64,000 bases of DNA from an uncultured Pseudomonas sp. (GTDB lineage Bacteria > Pseudomonadota > Gammaproteobacteria > Pseudomonadales > Pseudomonadaceae). Location: the NCBI RefSeq assembly GCF_943846705.1, contig NZ_OX044366.1:868001-932000 (forward strand), in the 5' to 3' direction. Position 1 is the first letter of the stretch, and each line of letters opens with the position of its first letter. Shown one piece after another: positions 27,194-36,267 of the stretch. The notes beneath the pieces were generated by a model that saw only the letters and a list, made by a program, of their open reading frames with translations, was not told the DNA's origin and made no database searches. The translations under genes were made by a program, and so were the position numbers.

Positions 27194-28534
27194 ATGTCCA
27201 TGACGCCCCGCGAGATCGTTCACGAGCTCAACCGCCACATCATCGGTCAGGACGACGCCAAGCGCGCGGTGGCCATCGCCCTGCGCAACCGCTGGCGGCG
27301 CATGCAGCTGCCGCTTGAGCTGCGCGCCGAAGTCACGCCGAAGAACATCCTGATGATCGGCCCGACCGGCGTCGGCAAGACCGAGATCGCTCGGCGTCTG
27401 GCCAAGCTGGCCAACGCGCCGTTTATCAAAGTGGAAGCGACCAAATTCACCGAGGTCGGCTATGTCGGCCGGGATGTCGAGTCGATTATCCGTGATCTGG
27501 CCGATGCGGCGATCAAGATGCTCCGCGAGCAGGAGATGATCAAGGTCCGTCACCGCGCCGAAGACGCCGCCGAAGAGCGCATCCTCGACGCCCTGCTGCC
27601 GCCGGCCCGCACGGGTTTCAACGAGGAAGCCGCGTCGGGCAGCGATTCCAACACCCGCCAGCTGTTCCGCAAACGCCTGCGCGAAGGCCAGTTGGACGAC
27701 AAGGACATTGAGATCGAAGTGGCCGACGCTCCGGCCGGCATCGAAATCATGACCCCACCGGGCATGGAAGAAATGACCAACCAGCTGCAAAGCCTGTTTT
27801 CCAACATGGGCAAGGGCAAAAAGAAGAGCCGCAAGCTCAAGGTCAAGGAAGCGCTCAAGCTGGTGCGTGACGAGGAAGCCGCGCGCCTGGTCAACGAAGA
27901 GGAGCTCAAGGCCCAGGCCCTCGAAGCCGTGGAACAGAACGGCATCGTGTTTATCGACGAGATCGACAAGGTCGCCAAGCGCGGCAACACCAGCGGCGCC
28001 GATGTATCGCGCGAAGGCGTGCAGCGCGACCTGCTGCCGCTGATCGAAGGCTGCACGGTGAACACCAAGCTGGGCATGGTCAAGACCGACCACATCCTGT
28101 TTATCGCCTCCGGCGCGTTCCACCTGAGCAAGCCGAGTGACCTGGTGCCTGAACTGCAAGGCCGCCTGCCGATCCGCGTCGAGCTCAAAGCCCTGACCCC
28201 GGAAGACTTCGAACGTATCCTCACCGAGCCGCAGGCCTCGCTAACCGAGCAATACGCCGCGCTGCTCAACACCGAAGGCCTGGGCATCCAGTTTATGGCC
28301 GAGGGCATCAAGCGCATCGCCGAGATTGCTTATCAGGTCAACGAAAAGACTGAGAACATCGGTGCGCGCCGCCTGCACACCCTGCTCGAACGCCTACTCG
28401 AAGAGGTCTCTTTCAGCGCCGGCGACCTGGCCGGCCAGCAGAATGGCACACCCATCGTGATCGACGCAGCCTACGTCAACAGCCACCTCGGCGAGCTGGC
28501 GCAGGACGAAGACCTGTCACGCTACATCCTCTAA
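27194..28534 (+). CDS. hslU: HslU (ClpY) AAA+ unfoldase subunit
   Basis: A 446-residue AAA+ ATPase. Walker A GPTGVGKTE is at 56-64. The substrate-gripping pore motif lies in EVGYVGRDVES. The intermediate (I) domain is Arg/Lys/Glu-rich at about 110-245. Walker B is IVFIDEIDKVA, and the C-terminal tail DLSRYIL docks into HslV. The length is typical (443-447). It uses ATP to unfold proteins and feed them to HslV. Confidence 0.98.
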   Translation: MSMTPREIVHELNRHIIGQDDAKRAVAIALRNRWRRMQLPLELRAEVTPKNILMIGPTGVGKTEIARRLAKLANAPFIKVEATKFTEVGYVGRDVESIIRDLADAAIKMLREQEMIKVRHRAEDAAEERILDALLPPARTGFNEEAASGSDSNTRQLFRKRLREGQLDDKDIEIEVADAPAGIEIMTPPGMEEMTNQLQSLFSNMGKGKKKSRKLKVKEALKLVRDEEAARLVNEEELKAQALEAVEQNGIVFIDEIDKVAKRGNTSGADVSREGVQRDLLPLIEGCTVNTKLGMVKTDHILFIASGAFHLSKPSDLVPELQGRLPIRVELKALTPEDFERILTEPQASLTEQYAALLNTEGLGIQFMAEGIKRIAEIAYQVNEKTENIGARRLHTLLERLLEEVSFSAGDLAGQQNGTPIVIDAAYVNSHLGELAQDEDLSRYIL

Positions 28535-28613
28535 CAACACGCTGTAGTGCGCGAGCGGCTGGCGATTTAACATGATCGCCAGCACGCCCGCCCACAGACC
28601 CTGCGGACCCGCC

Positions 28614-28988
28614 ATGCGTATTCCTACCGCGATAAAGCTGCACAAAGCCTCGAAAACCCTGGAACTGCACTACGGGGCCGACGAACACTACACCTTGCCC
28701 GCCGAGTTCCTACGCGTGCATTCGCCGTCGGCGGAAGTACAGGGCCACGGCAAGCCCATCCTGCAAACCGGCAAGCTCGGCGTTGGCCTGAGCAAGATCG
28801 AGCCGGCCGGTAACTACGCGCTGAAGTTGAGTTTCGATGACGGTCACGACAGCGGCCTGTTCAGCTGGGATTACCTTGAGCAACTGGCCCTGCGCCAGAA
28901 CGAGCTGTGGAACGATTACCTGGCCGCACTGAGCGCCGCCGGCAAGTCCCGCGACCCCAGCGAGAGCGTGGTCAAGTTAATGCTCTGA
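28614..28988 (+). CDS. DUF971 protein
   Basis: A 124-residue protein with the DUF971 (gamma-butyrobetaine hydroxylase N-terminal-like) domain over about residues 5-100: PTAIKLHKASKTLELHYGADEHYTLPAEFLRVHSPSAEVQGHG split across two strands, then SFDDGHDSGLFSWDYL. Start ATG 28614 is favoured by the conserved N-terminus. The position after hslU is conserved in Pseudomonas (PA5055-like). The related domain in eukaryotes binds metal and in bacteria has been linked to Fe-S systems, but the function here is unassigned. Confidence 0.85.
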   Translation: MRIPTAIKLHKASKTLELHYGADEHYTLPAEFLRVHSPSAEVQGHGKPILQTGKLGVGLSKIEPAGNYALKLSFDDGHDSGLFSWDYLEQLALRQNELWNDYLAALSAAGKSRDPSESVVKLML

Positions 28989-29360
28989 AGTGCCCAGAGC
29001 GCACACCGCCCCTGACTCAGGCGCTTAGCACCTCCCGTTACCCTCCTCCGCGCTGCTCAGCAGTTTGCCGTACCACCACAGCCCCTCTAGCCAGTGGTTT
29101 CTACCCGGTTAGAGCGCATTTTCTAATCCTTCTCTGCATACTTCCTCTAAATACGGCCCAAATTGCGCCTCGCTTGCACAAATTAATAAACTCGGGTAAC
29201 CAAGTAGCTGGAAGTTTTCGCGTTACTGGCCTGGCCAGCAACGGGGAAGATTGCGGAGCAATCCGCCCTTGGTAATCCGGGCAATACCTGGCCCTTAGCC
29301 CTGTGTCGCCGTGCACAACCGTCCGCCGGTATTTCGTCTCAGGACAATGGAGCGTTGTAG
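28989..29360. other. intergenic control region upstream of phaC1
   Basis: A 372-bp region without a gene, AT-richer near 29120-29200. It contains the dyad CTGGCC-T-GGCCAG at 29227-29239 and the hairpin GATTGC-GGA-GCAATC at 29249-29263. Either may be regulatory. No promoter could be assigned with confidence. Confidence 0.5.
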
Positions 29361-31040
29361 ATGACAAATAAGAACAATGATGACCTGAAGCACCAGGCCT
29401 CCGAAAACACCTTGGGCCTCAACCCGGTCATTGGTATCCGCGGTAAAGACTTGCTCACCTCCGCCCGCATTGTGCTCAAGCAAGCCCTCAAGCAGCCCCT
29501 GCACAGCGCCAAACACCTGGCCCACTTCAGTATCGAGCTGAAGAACGTGATGCTCGGTCAATCCGACCTCACAGCCGCAGACGGCGACCGGCGTTTTTCC
29601 GACCCGGCCTGGAGCCAGAACCCCCTGTACCGCCGCTACCTGCAGACCTACTTGGCCTGGCGTAAGGAACTGCATGACTGGGTCGAGCACAGCAACCTGT
29701 CCGAACAGGATGCTAGCCGTGGCCACTTCGTGATCAACCTGATGACCGAAGCCATGGCGCCGACCAACAGCATGGCCAACCCGGCCGCGGTCAAACGCTT
29801 CTTCGAAACCGGCGGCAAAAGCCTGCTCGACGGCCTGTCCCACCTGGCCCATGACATCGTCAACAACGGCGGCATGCCCAGCCAGGTCAACATGAACGCC
29901 TTCGAGGTCGGCAAGACCCTGGCCACCACCGATGGCGCCGTGATTTTCCGCAACGACCTGCTGGAGCTGATTCAGTACAAGCCGATCACCGAACAGGTAC
30001 TCGAGCGCCCGTTGCTGGTGGTACCGCCACAGATCAACAAGTTCTACGTGTTCGACCTGTCGCCGGAGAAGAGCGTGGCGCGCTTCCTGTTGCGCAACGG
30101 CGTGCAGACCTTCGTAGTCAGCTGGCGCAACCCGACCAAAGCACACCGCGAGTGGGGCCTATCGACCTATATCGAGGCGCTGAAAGAAGCCATCGACGTG
30201 GTCAGCGCCGTGACCGGCAGCAAAGACATCAACATGCTCGGGGCCTGCTCCGGCGGCCTCACCACCACCTCGCTACTGGGCCATTACGCCGCGCTGGGTG
30301 AGAAGAAGGTGCATGCCCTGACCCTGCTGGTCAGCGTGTTGGATAACCGCCTGGAAACCGACGTGGCGCTGTTTGCCGACGAGAAAAGCCTGGAAATGGC
30401 CAAGCGCCGGTCTTATCAGGCTGGCGTGCTGGAAGGCCGCGACATGGCCAAGATCTTCGCCTGGATGCGCCCCAACGACCTGATCTGGAACTACTGGGTC
30501 AACAACTACCTGCTGGGCAACGAGCCACCGGTGTTCGATATCCTCCACTGGAACAACGACACCACGCGCCTGCCTGCTGCCCTGCATGGCGAATTTATCG
30601 ACATGTTCACCTCCAACCCGTTGATTCGCGCGGGCGGACTGGAAGTCTGTGGCACTCCGATTGACCTCAAGCAGGTCACCAGCGATCTGTTCTGCGTGGC
30701 TGGCACCACCGACCACATCACGCCGTGGGAGTCCTGCTACAAGTCGGCCAATCTGTTCGGCGGCAATGTCGAGTTCGTGCTGTCCAACAGCGGGCATATC
30801 CAGAGCATTCTCAACCCGCCTGGCAACCCGAAAGCACGCTACATGACCAACACGCAAATGCACGCGGACCCGAAAACCTGGCAAGCCACCTCAACCAAAC
30901 ACACCGACTCCTGGTGGCTGCATTGGCAAAACTGGCTCACCGAGCGCTCCGGCGCGCTTAAAAAGATCCCAACCCAACTGGGTAACAAGAAATACCCGGC
31001 CGGCGAAGCAGCCCCCGGCACTTACGTTCACGAACGTTAA
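29361..31040 (+). CDS. phaC1: class II PHA synthase 1
   Basis: A 559-residue poly(3-hydroxyalkanoate) polymerase that joins medium-chain (R)-3-hydroxyacyl-CoA into polyester at the granule surface. The lipase-like box GACSGG holds catalytic Cys296. The other triad members are Asp451 (GTTDHITPWE) and His479 (SNSGHIQS), at the positions known for Pseudomonas PhaC1. The length matches the class II family exactly. It is the first gene of the cluster. The C-terminus ends GEAAPGTYVHER. Confidence 0.98.
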   Translation: MTNKNNDDLKHQASENTLGLNPVIGIRGKDLLTSARIVLKQALKQPLHSAKHLAHFSIELKNVMLGQSDLTAADGDRRFSDPAWSQNPLYRRYLQTYLAWRKELHDWVEHSNLSEQDASRGHFVINLMTEAMAPTNSMANPAAVKRFFETGGKSLLDGLSHLAHDIVNNGGMPSQVNMNAFEVGKTLATTDGAVIFRNDLLELIQYKPITEQVLERPLLVVPPQINKFYVFDLSPEKSVARFLLRNGVQTFVVSWRNPTKAHREWGLSTYIEALKEAIDVVSAVTGSKDINMLGACSGGLTTTSLLGHYAALGEKKVHALTLLVSVLDNRLETDVALFADEKSLEMAKRRSYQAGVLEGRDMAKIFAWMRPNDLIWNYWVNNYLLGNEPPVFDILHWNNDTTRLPAALHGEFIDMFTSNPLIRAGGLEVCGTPIDLKQVTSDLFCVAGTTDHITPWESCYKSANLFGGNVEFVLSNSGHIQSILNPPGNPKARYMTNTQMHADPKTWQATSTKHTDSWWLHWQNWLTERSGALKKIPTQLGNKKYPAGEAAPGTYVHER

Positions 31041-31085
31041 TACCTGCGCACTGCGCACACTGCCCGCGGCACTGGAGGTGTCGTT

Positions 31086-31113
31086 CCCCACCCACTCATT
31101 TGAGCGGGTGGGG
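31086..31113 (+). terminator. hairpin between phaC1 and phaZ
   Basis: A 12-position stem, CCCCACCCACTC / GAGCGGGTGGGG, with one A-C mismatch and an ATTT loop. There is no T-tract, so it may attenuate or stabilise the message rather than terminate fully. A second hairpin (AGACCC-GGA-GGGTCT) follows at 31146-31160. Confidence 0.5.
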
Positions 31114-31193
31114 CGAACCAGGCTTCGCCCTGGCGCTTCTGACAAAGACCCGGAGGGTCTGACTCAGCGTTTTAACTGATAGGGCTTCTGCGC

Positions 31194-32054
31194 ATGTCGC
31201 TACCATTTGTATTTCGCACCATCGAGCTGGACGGCCAGACCCTCCGCACCGCCGTTCGCCCCGGCAACGGCACAATGACCCCGCTGCTGATCTTCAACGG
31301 CATCGGGGCCAACCTGGAGCTGGTCATGCCGTTCGTGCGCGCTCTGGACCCGGACCTCGAAGTAATCGCCTTCGACGTACCCGGCGTTGGCGGATCATCA
31401 ACACCCAGCACACCGTATCGCTTCCCAGGTTTAGCCAAACTGGCGGCGCGCATGCTCGACTACCTGGATTACGGCCAAGTCAACGCGATTGGCGTGTCGT
31501 GGGGTGGCGCCTTGGCGCAACAGTTCGCCCACGACTACCCGGAACGCTGTAAGAAACTGATCCTTGCTGCCACCTCGGCCGGCGCGGTGATGATTCCCGG
31601 CAAACCCAAAGTGCTCTGGTGCATGGCCAGCCCGCGGCGCTATGTGCAACCGTCCTATGGCGTGCAGATTGCCCCGCAAATCTACGGCGGGGCGTTCCGC
31701 CGCGACCCCAAACTGGCACTGGCACATGCCAGTAAAGTCCGCTCGGGCGGCAAGATGGGCTACTACTGGCAGCTGTTCGCCGGCCTCGGCTGGACCAGCA
31801 TCCACTGGCTGCACAAAATTCGCCAACCGACCCTGGTGATGGCCGGCGACGACGACCCGCTAATCCCGCTGGTGAATATGCGCCTGCTGGCTTGGCGCAT
31901 TCCTAACTCGGAATTGCACGTGATCGATGACGGCCACCTGTTCCTGGTAACCCGCGCTGAAGCGGTTGCGCCGATCATCATGAAGTTCCTGGAAGAGGAA
32001 CGTCAGCGCGCCATCATGCACCCCCAGCCCACGCCGGCACGCACTCACGGCTAA
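31194..32054 (+). CDS. phaZ: intracellular medium-chain PHA depolymerase
   Basis: A 286-residue alpha/beta hydrolase that releases hydroxyalkanoates from stored granules. The nucleophile Ser102 lies in the lipase box GVSWGG. The acid (AGDDDPLIP) and the catalytic His (IDDGHLFLV) are in order. It is located between the two synthases, as in all class II clusters, so synthesis and mobilisation are co-expressed. Confidence 0.97.
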   Translation: MSLPFVFRTIELDGQTLRTAVRPGNGTMTPLLIFNGIGANLELVMPFVRALDPDLEVIAFDVPGVGGSSTPSTPYRFPGLAKLAARMLDYLDYGQVNAIGVSWGGALAQQFAHDYPERCKKLILAATSAGAVMIPGKPKVLWCMASPRRYVQPSYGVQIAPQIYGGAFRRDPKLALAHASKVRSGGKMGYYWQLFAGLGWTSIHWLHKIRQPTLVMAGDDDPLIPLVNMRLLAWRIPNSELHVIDDGHLFLVTRAEAVAPIIMKFLEEERQRAIMHPQPTPARTHG

Positions 32055-32259
32055 CCACCCACTGGTTGATACAGAGGTTCCCGCCACACGCACCGGAATA
32101 GTGCGAGCAGCGCAGCGCTTGACCCACTTTCAGGCACGTTGTATTACCTGAGTCTTCGCGCGCAGCTGTCTGGAATGCACATGCGCGCGCATTGGTACAA
32201 GCCTTGCTGCTGAGCTATCAACCTTGAAGTCTCACGGTTTGACGACGGAGTGTTGCCCA

Positions 32260-33942
32260 ATGCGAGACCAACCTGCCAAACGCGCTTACCCCGCGAACAA
32301 TCGCGTGATGAACGCCCAGAACGCGGTCGTCGGTCTGCGCGGCCGCGACCTACTCTCCACGTTGCGCGGCCTGGCCCTGCAAGGCATCAAGCAACCCATT
32401 CACAGCGCTCGCCATGCGCTGGCCTTAGGTGGCCAACTGGGCCGCGTGCTGCTCGGCGACCAGCCATTCCAGGTCAACCCGCACGACCCGCGCTTTGCCG
32501 ACCCGACGTGGCGTGACAACCCACTCTTCAGCCGCGGCCTGCAAGGCTATCTGGCCTGCCAGAAACAGCTCACCAGCTGGATTGATGAGAGCAACCTGGA
32601 CGCCGACGACCGGGCCCGTGCGCGCTTTATCGCCACCTTGCTGGGTGATGCCTTAGCCCCCAGCAACACCCTGCTCAACCCGCAGGTGATCAAGGAACTG
32701 TTCAACAGTGGCGGTAGCAGCCTGCTCAAGGGCGCGCGCCACTTGCTCGATGACCTGCTGAACAACGACGGCATGCCCAGCCAGGTCAGCAAGCACGCCT
32801 TCGAGGTTGGCCATAACCTGGCCACCACCAGCGGCGCGGTGGTGTTCCGCAGCGAGCTGCTGGAGCTGATCCAGTACAAGCCGATGAGCGAGAAACAGTA
32901 CGCCAAGCCGCTGCTGATCGTGCCGCCACAGATCAACAAGTTCTATATTTTCGACCTCTCCAGCGAAAAGAGCTTCGTCCAATACGCCCTGAAGAACGGC
33001 CTGCAAACCTTCGTGGTCAGCTGGCGCAACCCTGATCCGCGGCACCGTGAATGGGGGCTGTCGAGCTATGTGGAAGCACTCGAGGTGGCCCTTGATGCCT
33101 GCCGTGAAATCACCGGCAGTAAAGACGTCAACTTGCTCGGTGCCTGTGCCGGCGGCCTGACCATCGCCGCCTTGCAAGGCCACCTGCAGGCCAAACGAAA
33201 GCTGCGCAAAGTGGCCAGCGCCACCTATATGGTCAGCCTGCTCGACAGCCAGATCGACAGTCCGGCCATGCTGTTTGCCGACGAGAAGACCCTGGAAGCT
33301 GCCAAGCGCCGCTCCTACCAGCAGGGCGTGCTGGATGGCCGCGACATGGCACGGGTATTTGCCTGGATGCGCCCTAATGACCTGATCTGGAATTACTGGG
33401 TCAACAACTACCTGCTCGGCAAGCAGCCGCCGGCCTTCGATATTCTCTACTGGAACAACGACAACACACGCTTGCCCGCAGCGCTGCATGGCGATCTGAT
33501 CGACTTCTTTAAACACAATCCACTGACCCAGCCACGCGGCCTGGAAGTCTGCGGCACACCGGTCGATTTGCAGAAGGTCACGGTGGACAGTTTCAGCGTG
33601 GCGGGCATCAACGACCACATCACACCCTGGGATGCGGTGTACCGCTCGACCTTGCTACTAGGTGGCAATCGGCGCTTTATCCTGTCCAACAGCGGACATA
33701 TCCAGAGCATCCTCAACCCGCCAGGCAATCCAAAATCCAATTACCTGGAAAGCCCCAAACTCAGCGACGACCCGCGCGCCTGGTACCACGACGCCGAGCA
33801 CCTGCAGGGCAGCTGGTGGCCGGTGTGGCTGAGCTGGATGCAGGAGCGCTCCGGCGAACAGAGCGACACCTTAATGACCCTGGGCAACCCGAACTACCCG
33901 GCCATGGAAGCGGCACCCGGCACCTATGTGCATGTGCGTTAA
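32260..33942 (+). CDS. phaC2: class II PHA synthase 2
   Basis: A 560-residue paralogue of phaC1. The start ATG at 32260 aligns its N-terminal NAVVGLRGRDLL with PhaC1. The catalytic Cys is in GACAGG (about residue 296), Asp in GINDHITPWD and His in SNSGHIQS. Long identical stretches such as FAWMRPNDLIWNYWVNNYLL confirm ancient duplication. It polymerises medium-chain hydroxyacyl-CoA with a somewhat different chain preference in characterised species. Confidence 0.97.
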   Translation: MRDQPAKRAYPANNRVMNAQNAVVGLRGRDLLSTLRGLALQGIKQPIHSARHALALGGQLGRVLLGDQPFQVNPHDPRFADPTWRDNPLFSRGLQGYLACQKQLTSWIDESNLDADDRARARFIATLLGDALAPSNTLLNPQVIKELFNSGGSSLLKGARHLLDDLLNNDGMPSQVSKHAFEVGHNLATTSGAVVFRSELLELIQYKPMSEKQYAKPLLIVPPQINKFYIFDLSSEKSFVQYALKNGLQTFVVSWRNPDPRHREWGLSSYVEALEVALDACREITGSKDVNLLGACAGGLTIAALQGHLQAKRKLRKVASATYMVSLLDSQIDSPAMLFADEKTLEAAKRRSYQQGVLDGRDMARVFAWMRPNDLIWNYWVNNYLLGKQPPAFDILYWNNDNTRLPAALHGDLIDFFKHNPLTQPRGLEVCGTPVDLQKVTVDSFSVAGINDHITPWDAVYRSTLLLGGNRRFILSNSGHIQSILNPPGNPKSNYLESPKLSDDPRAWYHDAEHLQGSWWPVWLSWMQERSGEQSDTLMTLGNPNYPAMEAAPGTYVHVR

Positions 33943-34029
33943 GCGTTTACCCAGCCATGCTCAAACGGCTCGCAGCCTGCTGCGGGCCAGGTATCGTCAA
34001 CCTTTCTGCGGACAGAATAAGAAGAACCA

Positions 34030-34644
34030 ATGAAGACCCGCGACAGAATCCTTGAATGCGCCCTGCTGCTGTTCAACCAGAAGGGTGAACCAAACGTCTC
34101 CACCCTGGAAATCGCCAACGAACTGGGTATCAGCCCAGGCAACCTCTACTACCACTTTCACGGCAAAGAGCCACTGATCCTCGGTTTGTTCGAACGCTTT
34201 CAGGCCGAACTGGCACCGTTACTCTCGCCGCCCGAGGATGTGCAGCTGGATGTGGAAGACTACTGGCTATTTCTGCACTTGATCGTCGAGCGCCTGGCCC
34301 ACTACCGCTTTCTATTCCAAGACCTGTCCAACCTGACCAGCCGCCTGCCGAAACTGGAGCGCGGCATGCGCCATTGGCTGAACAGCCTGAAGCGCGCCCT
34401 GGCCGAGCTGCTGGCGCAACTGCAGATCGACGGTCAACTGCAAAGCGATACCCAATCGTTGGGTCAGTTAGTCGAGCAGATCACCCTAACCCTGATGTTC
34501 TCCCTCGACTACCAACGCATCATCGGCCGCGAAGGCGAGAGCCGCCTGGTGGTCTACCAAGTGATGATGCTGGTGGCCCCACACCTGGCCGAAGAGTCCC
34601 GTTACGCCGCCGAACACCTGGCGCAACGCTACCTTGAAAATTAA
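34030..34644 (+). CDS. phaD: PhaD, TetR-family regulator of the pha genes
   Basis: A 204-residue TetR-family protein. The helix-turn-helix at about residues 24-44 reads VSTLEIANELGISPGNLYYHF, with the Leu-Tyr-Tyr-His-Phe recognition end typical of PhaD. In P. putida PhaD activates the phaC1 and phaI promoters. It lies downstream of phaC2 and is transcribed toward the convergent phaI-phaF pair, separated from it by a bidirectional hairpin. Confidence 0.94.
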   Translation: MKTRDRILECALLLFNQKGEPNVSTLEIANELGISPGNLYYHFHGKEPLILGLFERFQAELAPLLSPPEDVQLDVEDYWLFLHLIVERLAHYRFLFQDLSNLTSRLPKLERGMRHWLNSLKRALAELLAQLQIDGQLQSDTQSLGQLVEQITLTLMFSLDYQRIIGREGESRLVVYQVMMLVAPHLAEESRYAAEHLAQRYLEN

Positions 34645-34658
34645 ATACCGCTAGAAAC

Positions 34659-34689
34659 GCAAACGCCCGGCACTGGGCCGGGCGTTTGC
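34659..34689. terminator. bidirectional hairpin between phaD and phaF
   Basis: A perfect 13-bp stem GCAAACGCCCGGC / GCCGGGCGTTTGC with an ACTGG loop, between convergent genes. The T content lies inside the stem rather than after it. Confidence 0.75.
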
Positions 34690-34707
34690 GAGTACTGCGG
34701 CTGAGTC

Positions 34708-35448
34708 TTACGACTGCGCGGCAGGTGTCACCGGTGCAGCAGGCACAACGGCCGCAGCAGGTGCAGCAGGTGCAGCAGCGGCTACCGGCGCAGCTGGCTT
34801 AGCCGCGGCGGGTTTGGCAGCCGGCTTAGCGGCTGGCTTAGCGGCTGGCTTGGCAGCAGGTTTTACTGCCGGCTTCGCCGCGGCTTTGGCAGCTGGCTTA
34901 ACGGCAGGCTTGGCGGCTGGTTTAGCAGCCGCTTTGGCCGCAGGCTTAGCAGCGGCCTTGGCAGCCGGCTTAACGGCTGGCTTGGCAGCTACTTTCTTGG
35001 CCGCTGGCTTGACCGACTTAACCGATACGCCGGTCAGTTGCTCGATCTGCTTGGTCAGGCTTTCAACTTTGGCGTTGAGCGCTTTAACTTCATTGCGGCT
35101 CGGTACACCGAGGCGCGAGATAGCATTGTTCAGGCGCTTGTCGAAGGCCTCTTCCAGCTCGCCCCACTTGCCCAACGCCTTGTCTTTAACTTCATCAACG
35201 CGCGACTTGGCGGTGTCCACTTTAGTGTTCACAGTGCTTTTCACCGCGCCAACTTGCTTGTCGACTTCGCTCTTGGCTTGCTTCTCGGCTTTTTCGCCAT
35301 CCTTAACCAGCGTGTCGAACAGCTTGTTGCCGTCCTTGCTGACCTTGGAGTAAGCACCCAAACCAGCCAGCCAGATCTGACGCGAGTACTTTTCTACTTC
35401 GCCGATCCAGGAAGTGGTTTGCTTTTCGGTTTTCTTTTTGACGGCCAT
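34708..35448 (-). CDS. phaF: PhaF phasin with histone-like AAKPA tail
   Basis: A 246-residue granule-associated protein. The N-terminal phasin domain (about residues 1-145) is amphipathic and helical (WIGEVEKYSRQIWLAGLGAYSKVS) and coats PHA granules. The C-terminal half (about 147-230) is a run of AAKPA/AVKPA repeats like histone H1, which bind DNA and help segregate granules between daughter cells. The last residues are Ala/Pro-rich without Lys. It shares its direction with phaI, 13 bp away. The repeat tract is prone to length change between strains. Confidence 0.96.
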   Translation of the reverse strand: MAVKKKTEKQTTSWIGEVEKYSRQIWLAGLGAYSKVSKDGNKLFDTLVKDGEKAEKQAKSEVDKQVGAVKSTVNTKVDTAKSRVDEVKDKALGKWGELEEAFDKRLNNAISRLGVPSRNEVKALNAKVESLTKQIEQLTGVSVKSVKPAAKKVAAKPAVKPAAKAAAKPAAKAAAKPAAKPAVKPAAKAAAKPAVKPAAKPAAKPAAKPAAKPAAAKPAAPVAAAAPAAPAAAVVPAAPVTPAAQS

Positions 35449-35461
35449 TCTGCTGCTCTCC

Positions 35462-35902
35462 TTATTTGGTACGCGCGACGTGCTCGAGCAACGCGCTCAG
35501 CTCATCCAGCTTAGCAGACAGCACTTCTACATCCTGCTTAGATGGGATGCCCAGGCGGTTCAGTGCGCTGGCTACACGGTTGTCGAAGGCTTTCTCGATT
35601 TTGTCGAGACGCACTTCAAACTTACCTTTCACGCTGCTGACATTGTTGGTGACAGTGCTCTTAACACTGTCGATCTGGCTGTTGGCTGCTTCAACTTGTT
35701 CGTTGACCAGCTTCTTGCCTTGCTTCTCAACACCTTCGCCGCTTTTCACGAGGTCTTTGAAGTACTCGCTACCTTCTTGACCGGCTTTGGCGTAAGCGCC
35801 CAGGCCAGCCAACCAGATTTTACGGGCGTAAACTTTGGCGTCGCTCAGCACGCTGGTGCTTTCTTCAACGACGACTTTCTTTTTAACGGCAACTTTCGAC
35901 AT
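35462..35902 (-). CDS. phaI: PhaI phasin
   Basis: A 146-residue phasin homologous to the N-terminal part of PhaF: IWLAGLGAYAKAGQEGSEYFKDLVK versus the PhaF equivalent. The start at 35902 (MSKVAVKK) has GAGGTG upstream. It coats granules and controls their size and number. It is the first gene of the phaIF unit, which reads opposite to phaC1ZC2D. A 9-bp inverted repeat pair lies just upstream. Confidence 0.95.
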   Translation of the reverse strand: MSKVAVKKKVVVEESTSVLSDAKVYARKIWLAGLGAYAKAGQEGSEYFKDLVKSGEGVEKQGKKLVNEQVEAANSQIDSVKSTVTNNVSSVKGKFEVRLDKIEKAFDNRVASALNRLGIPSKQDVEVLSAKLDELSALLEHVARTK

Positions 35903-35945
35903 GGTGCACCTCACTCTAGTGTTTCGAGGAAACGCCCACGGAATG

Positions 35946-35997
35946 CAGGCTTAGACGTAAGGTATCGATGAAAATTAGAAACCGCATACTAAGCCTG
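35946..35997 (-). promoter_or_regulatory. inverted repeat upstream of phaI (candidate operator)
   Basis: CAGGCTTAG (35946-35954) and CTAAGCCTG (35989-35997) are perfect 9-bp inverted arms separated by 34 bp, lying 44-95 bp before the phaI start. The right arm overlaps the stop of the upstream gene. It could be a PhaD target or an RNA hairpin; neither is proven. Confidence 0.35.
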
Positions 35998-36267
35998 TAA
36001 ATTCTTATCCAGCGCTTCTTCGATTTCGCGCTTGATGCTGCTGCTCATTGCGGACAGCAACAAGCCCAGGCTGAGCTGCACACGCACGCTGCTCTCACGC
36101 ACCTCGATGCTGCCATCGGCCCCGCTGCGCTTGAACTCCAAACTGTCGCCATTCCAGCGGTAGCGCACGTCATATTGGCGAGCCAGGCGCTCGGCTAATT
36201 GCTCGGCTTTCTCGCGGGCGGCTTCGCGGCCTAGGTTGTGGGGGCGTTCGATAGTGATCTTGGCCAT
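35989..36267 (-). CDS. PHA-granule-region protein (TIGR02610-like)
   Basis: A 92-residue protein that matches the small putative polyhydroxyalkanoic acid system family, whose start (ITIERPHNLGREAAREKAEQLAERLARQYDVRYRW across the first 40 residues) is distinctive. It is compact, soluble and rich in charged residues. It is encoded just upstream of phaI on the same strand, as in other pseudomonads (PA5062-like). Its biochemical role is unknown. Confidence 0.85.
   Translation of the reverse strand: MAKITIERPHNLGREAAREKAEQLAERLARQYDVRYRWNGDSLEFKRSGADGSIEVRESSVRVQLSLGLLLSAMSSSIKREIEEALDKNLQA

Noticed and set aside
26765..28159. 464-codon open frame antisense to hslV-hslU
   Set aside because: Runs across two conserved genes and their gap. 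The composition is typical of an antisense shadow.
29181..29215. TTGCAC then TAACCA as a phaC1 promoter
   Set aside because: Poor -10 match and a position about 150 bp from the gene; too weak to annotate.
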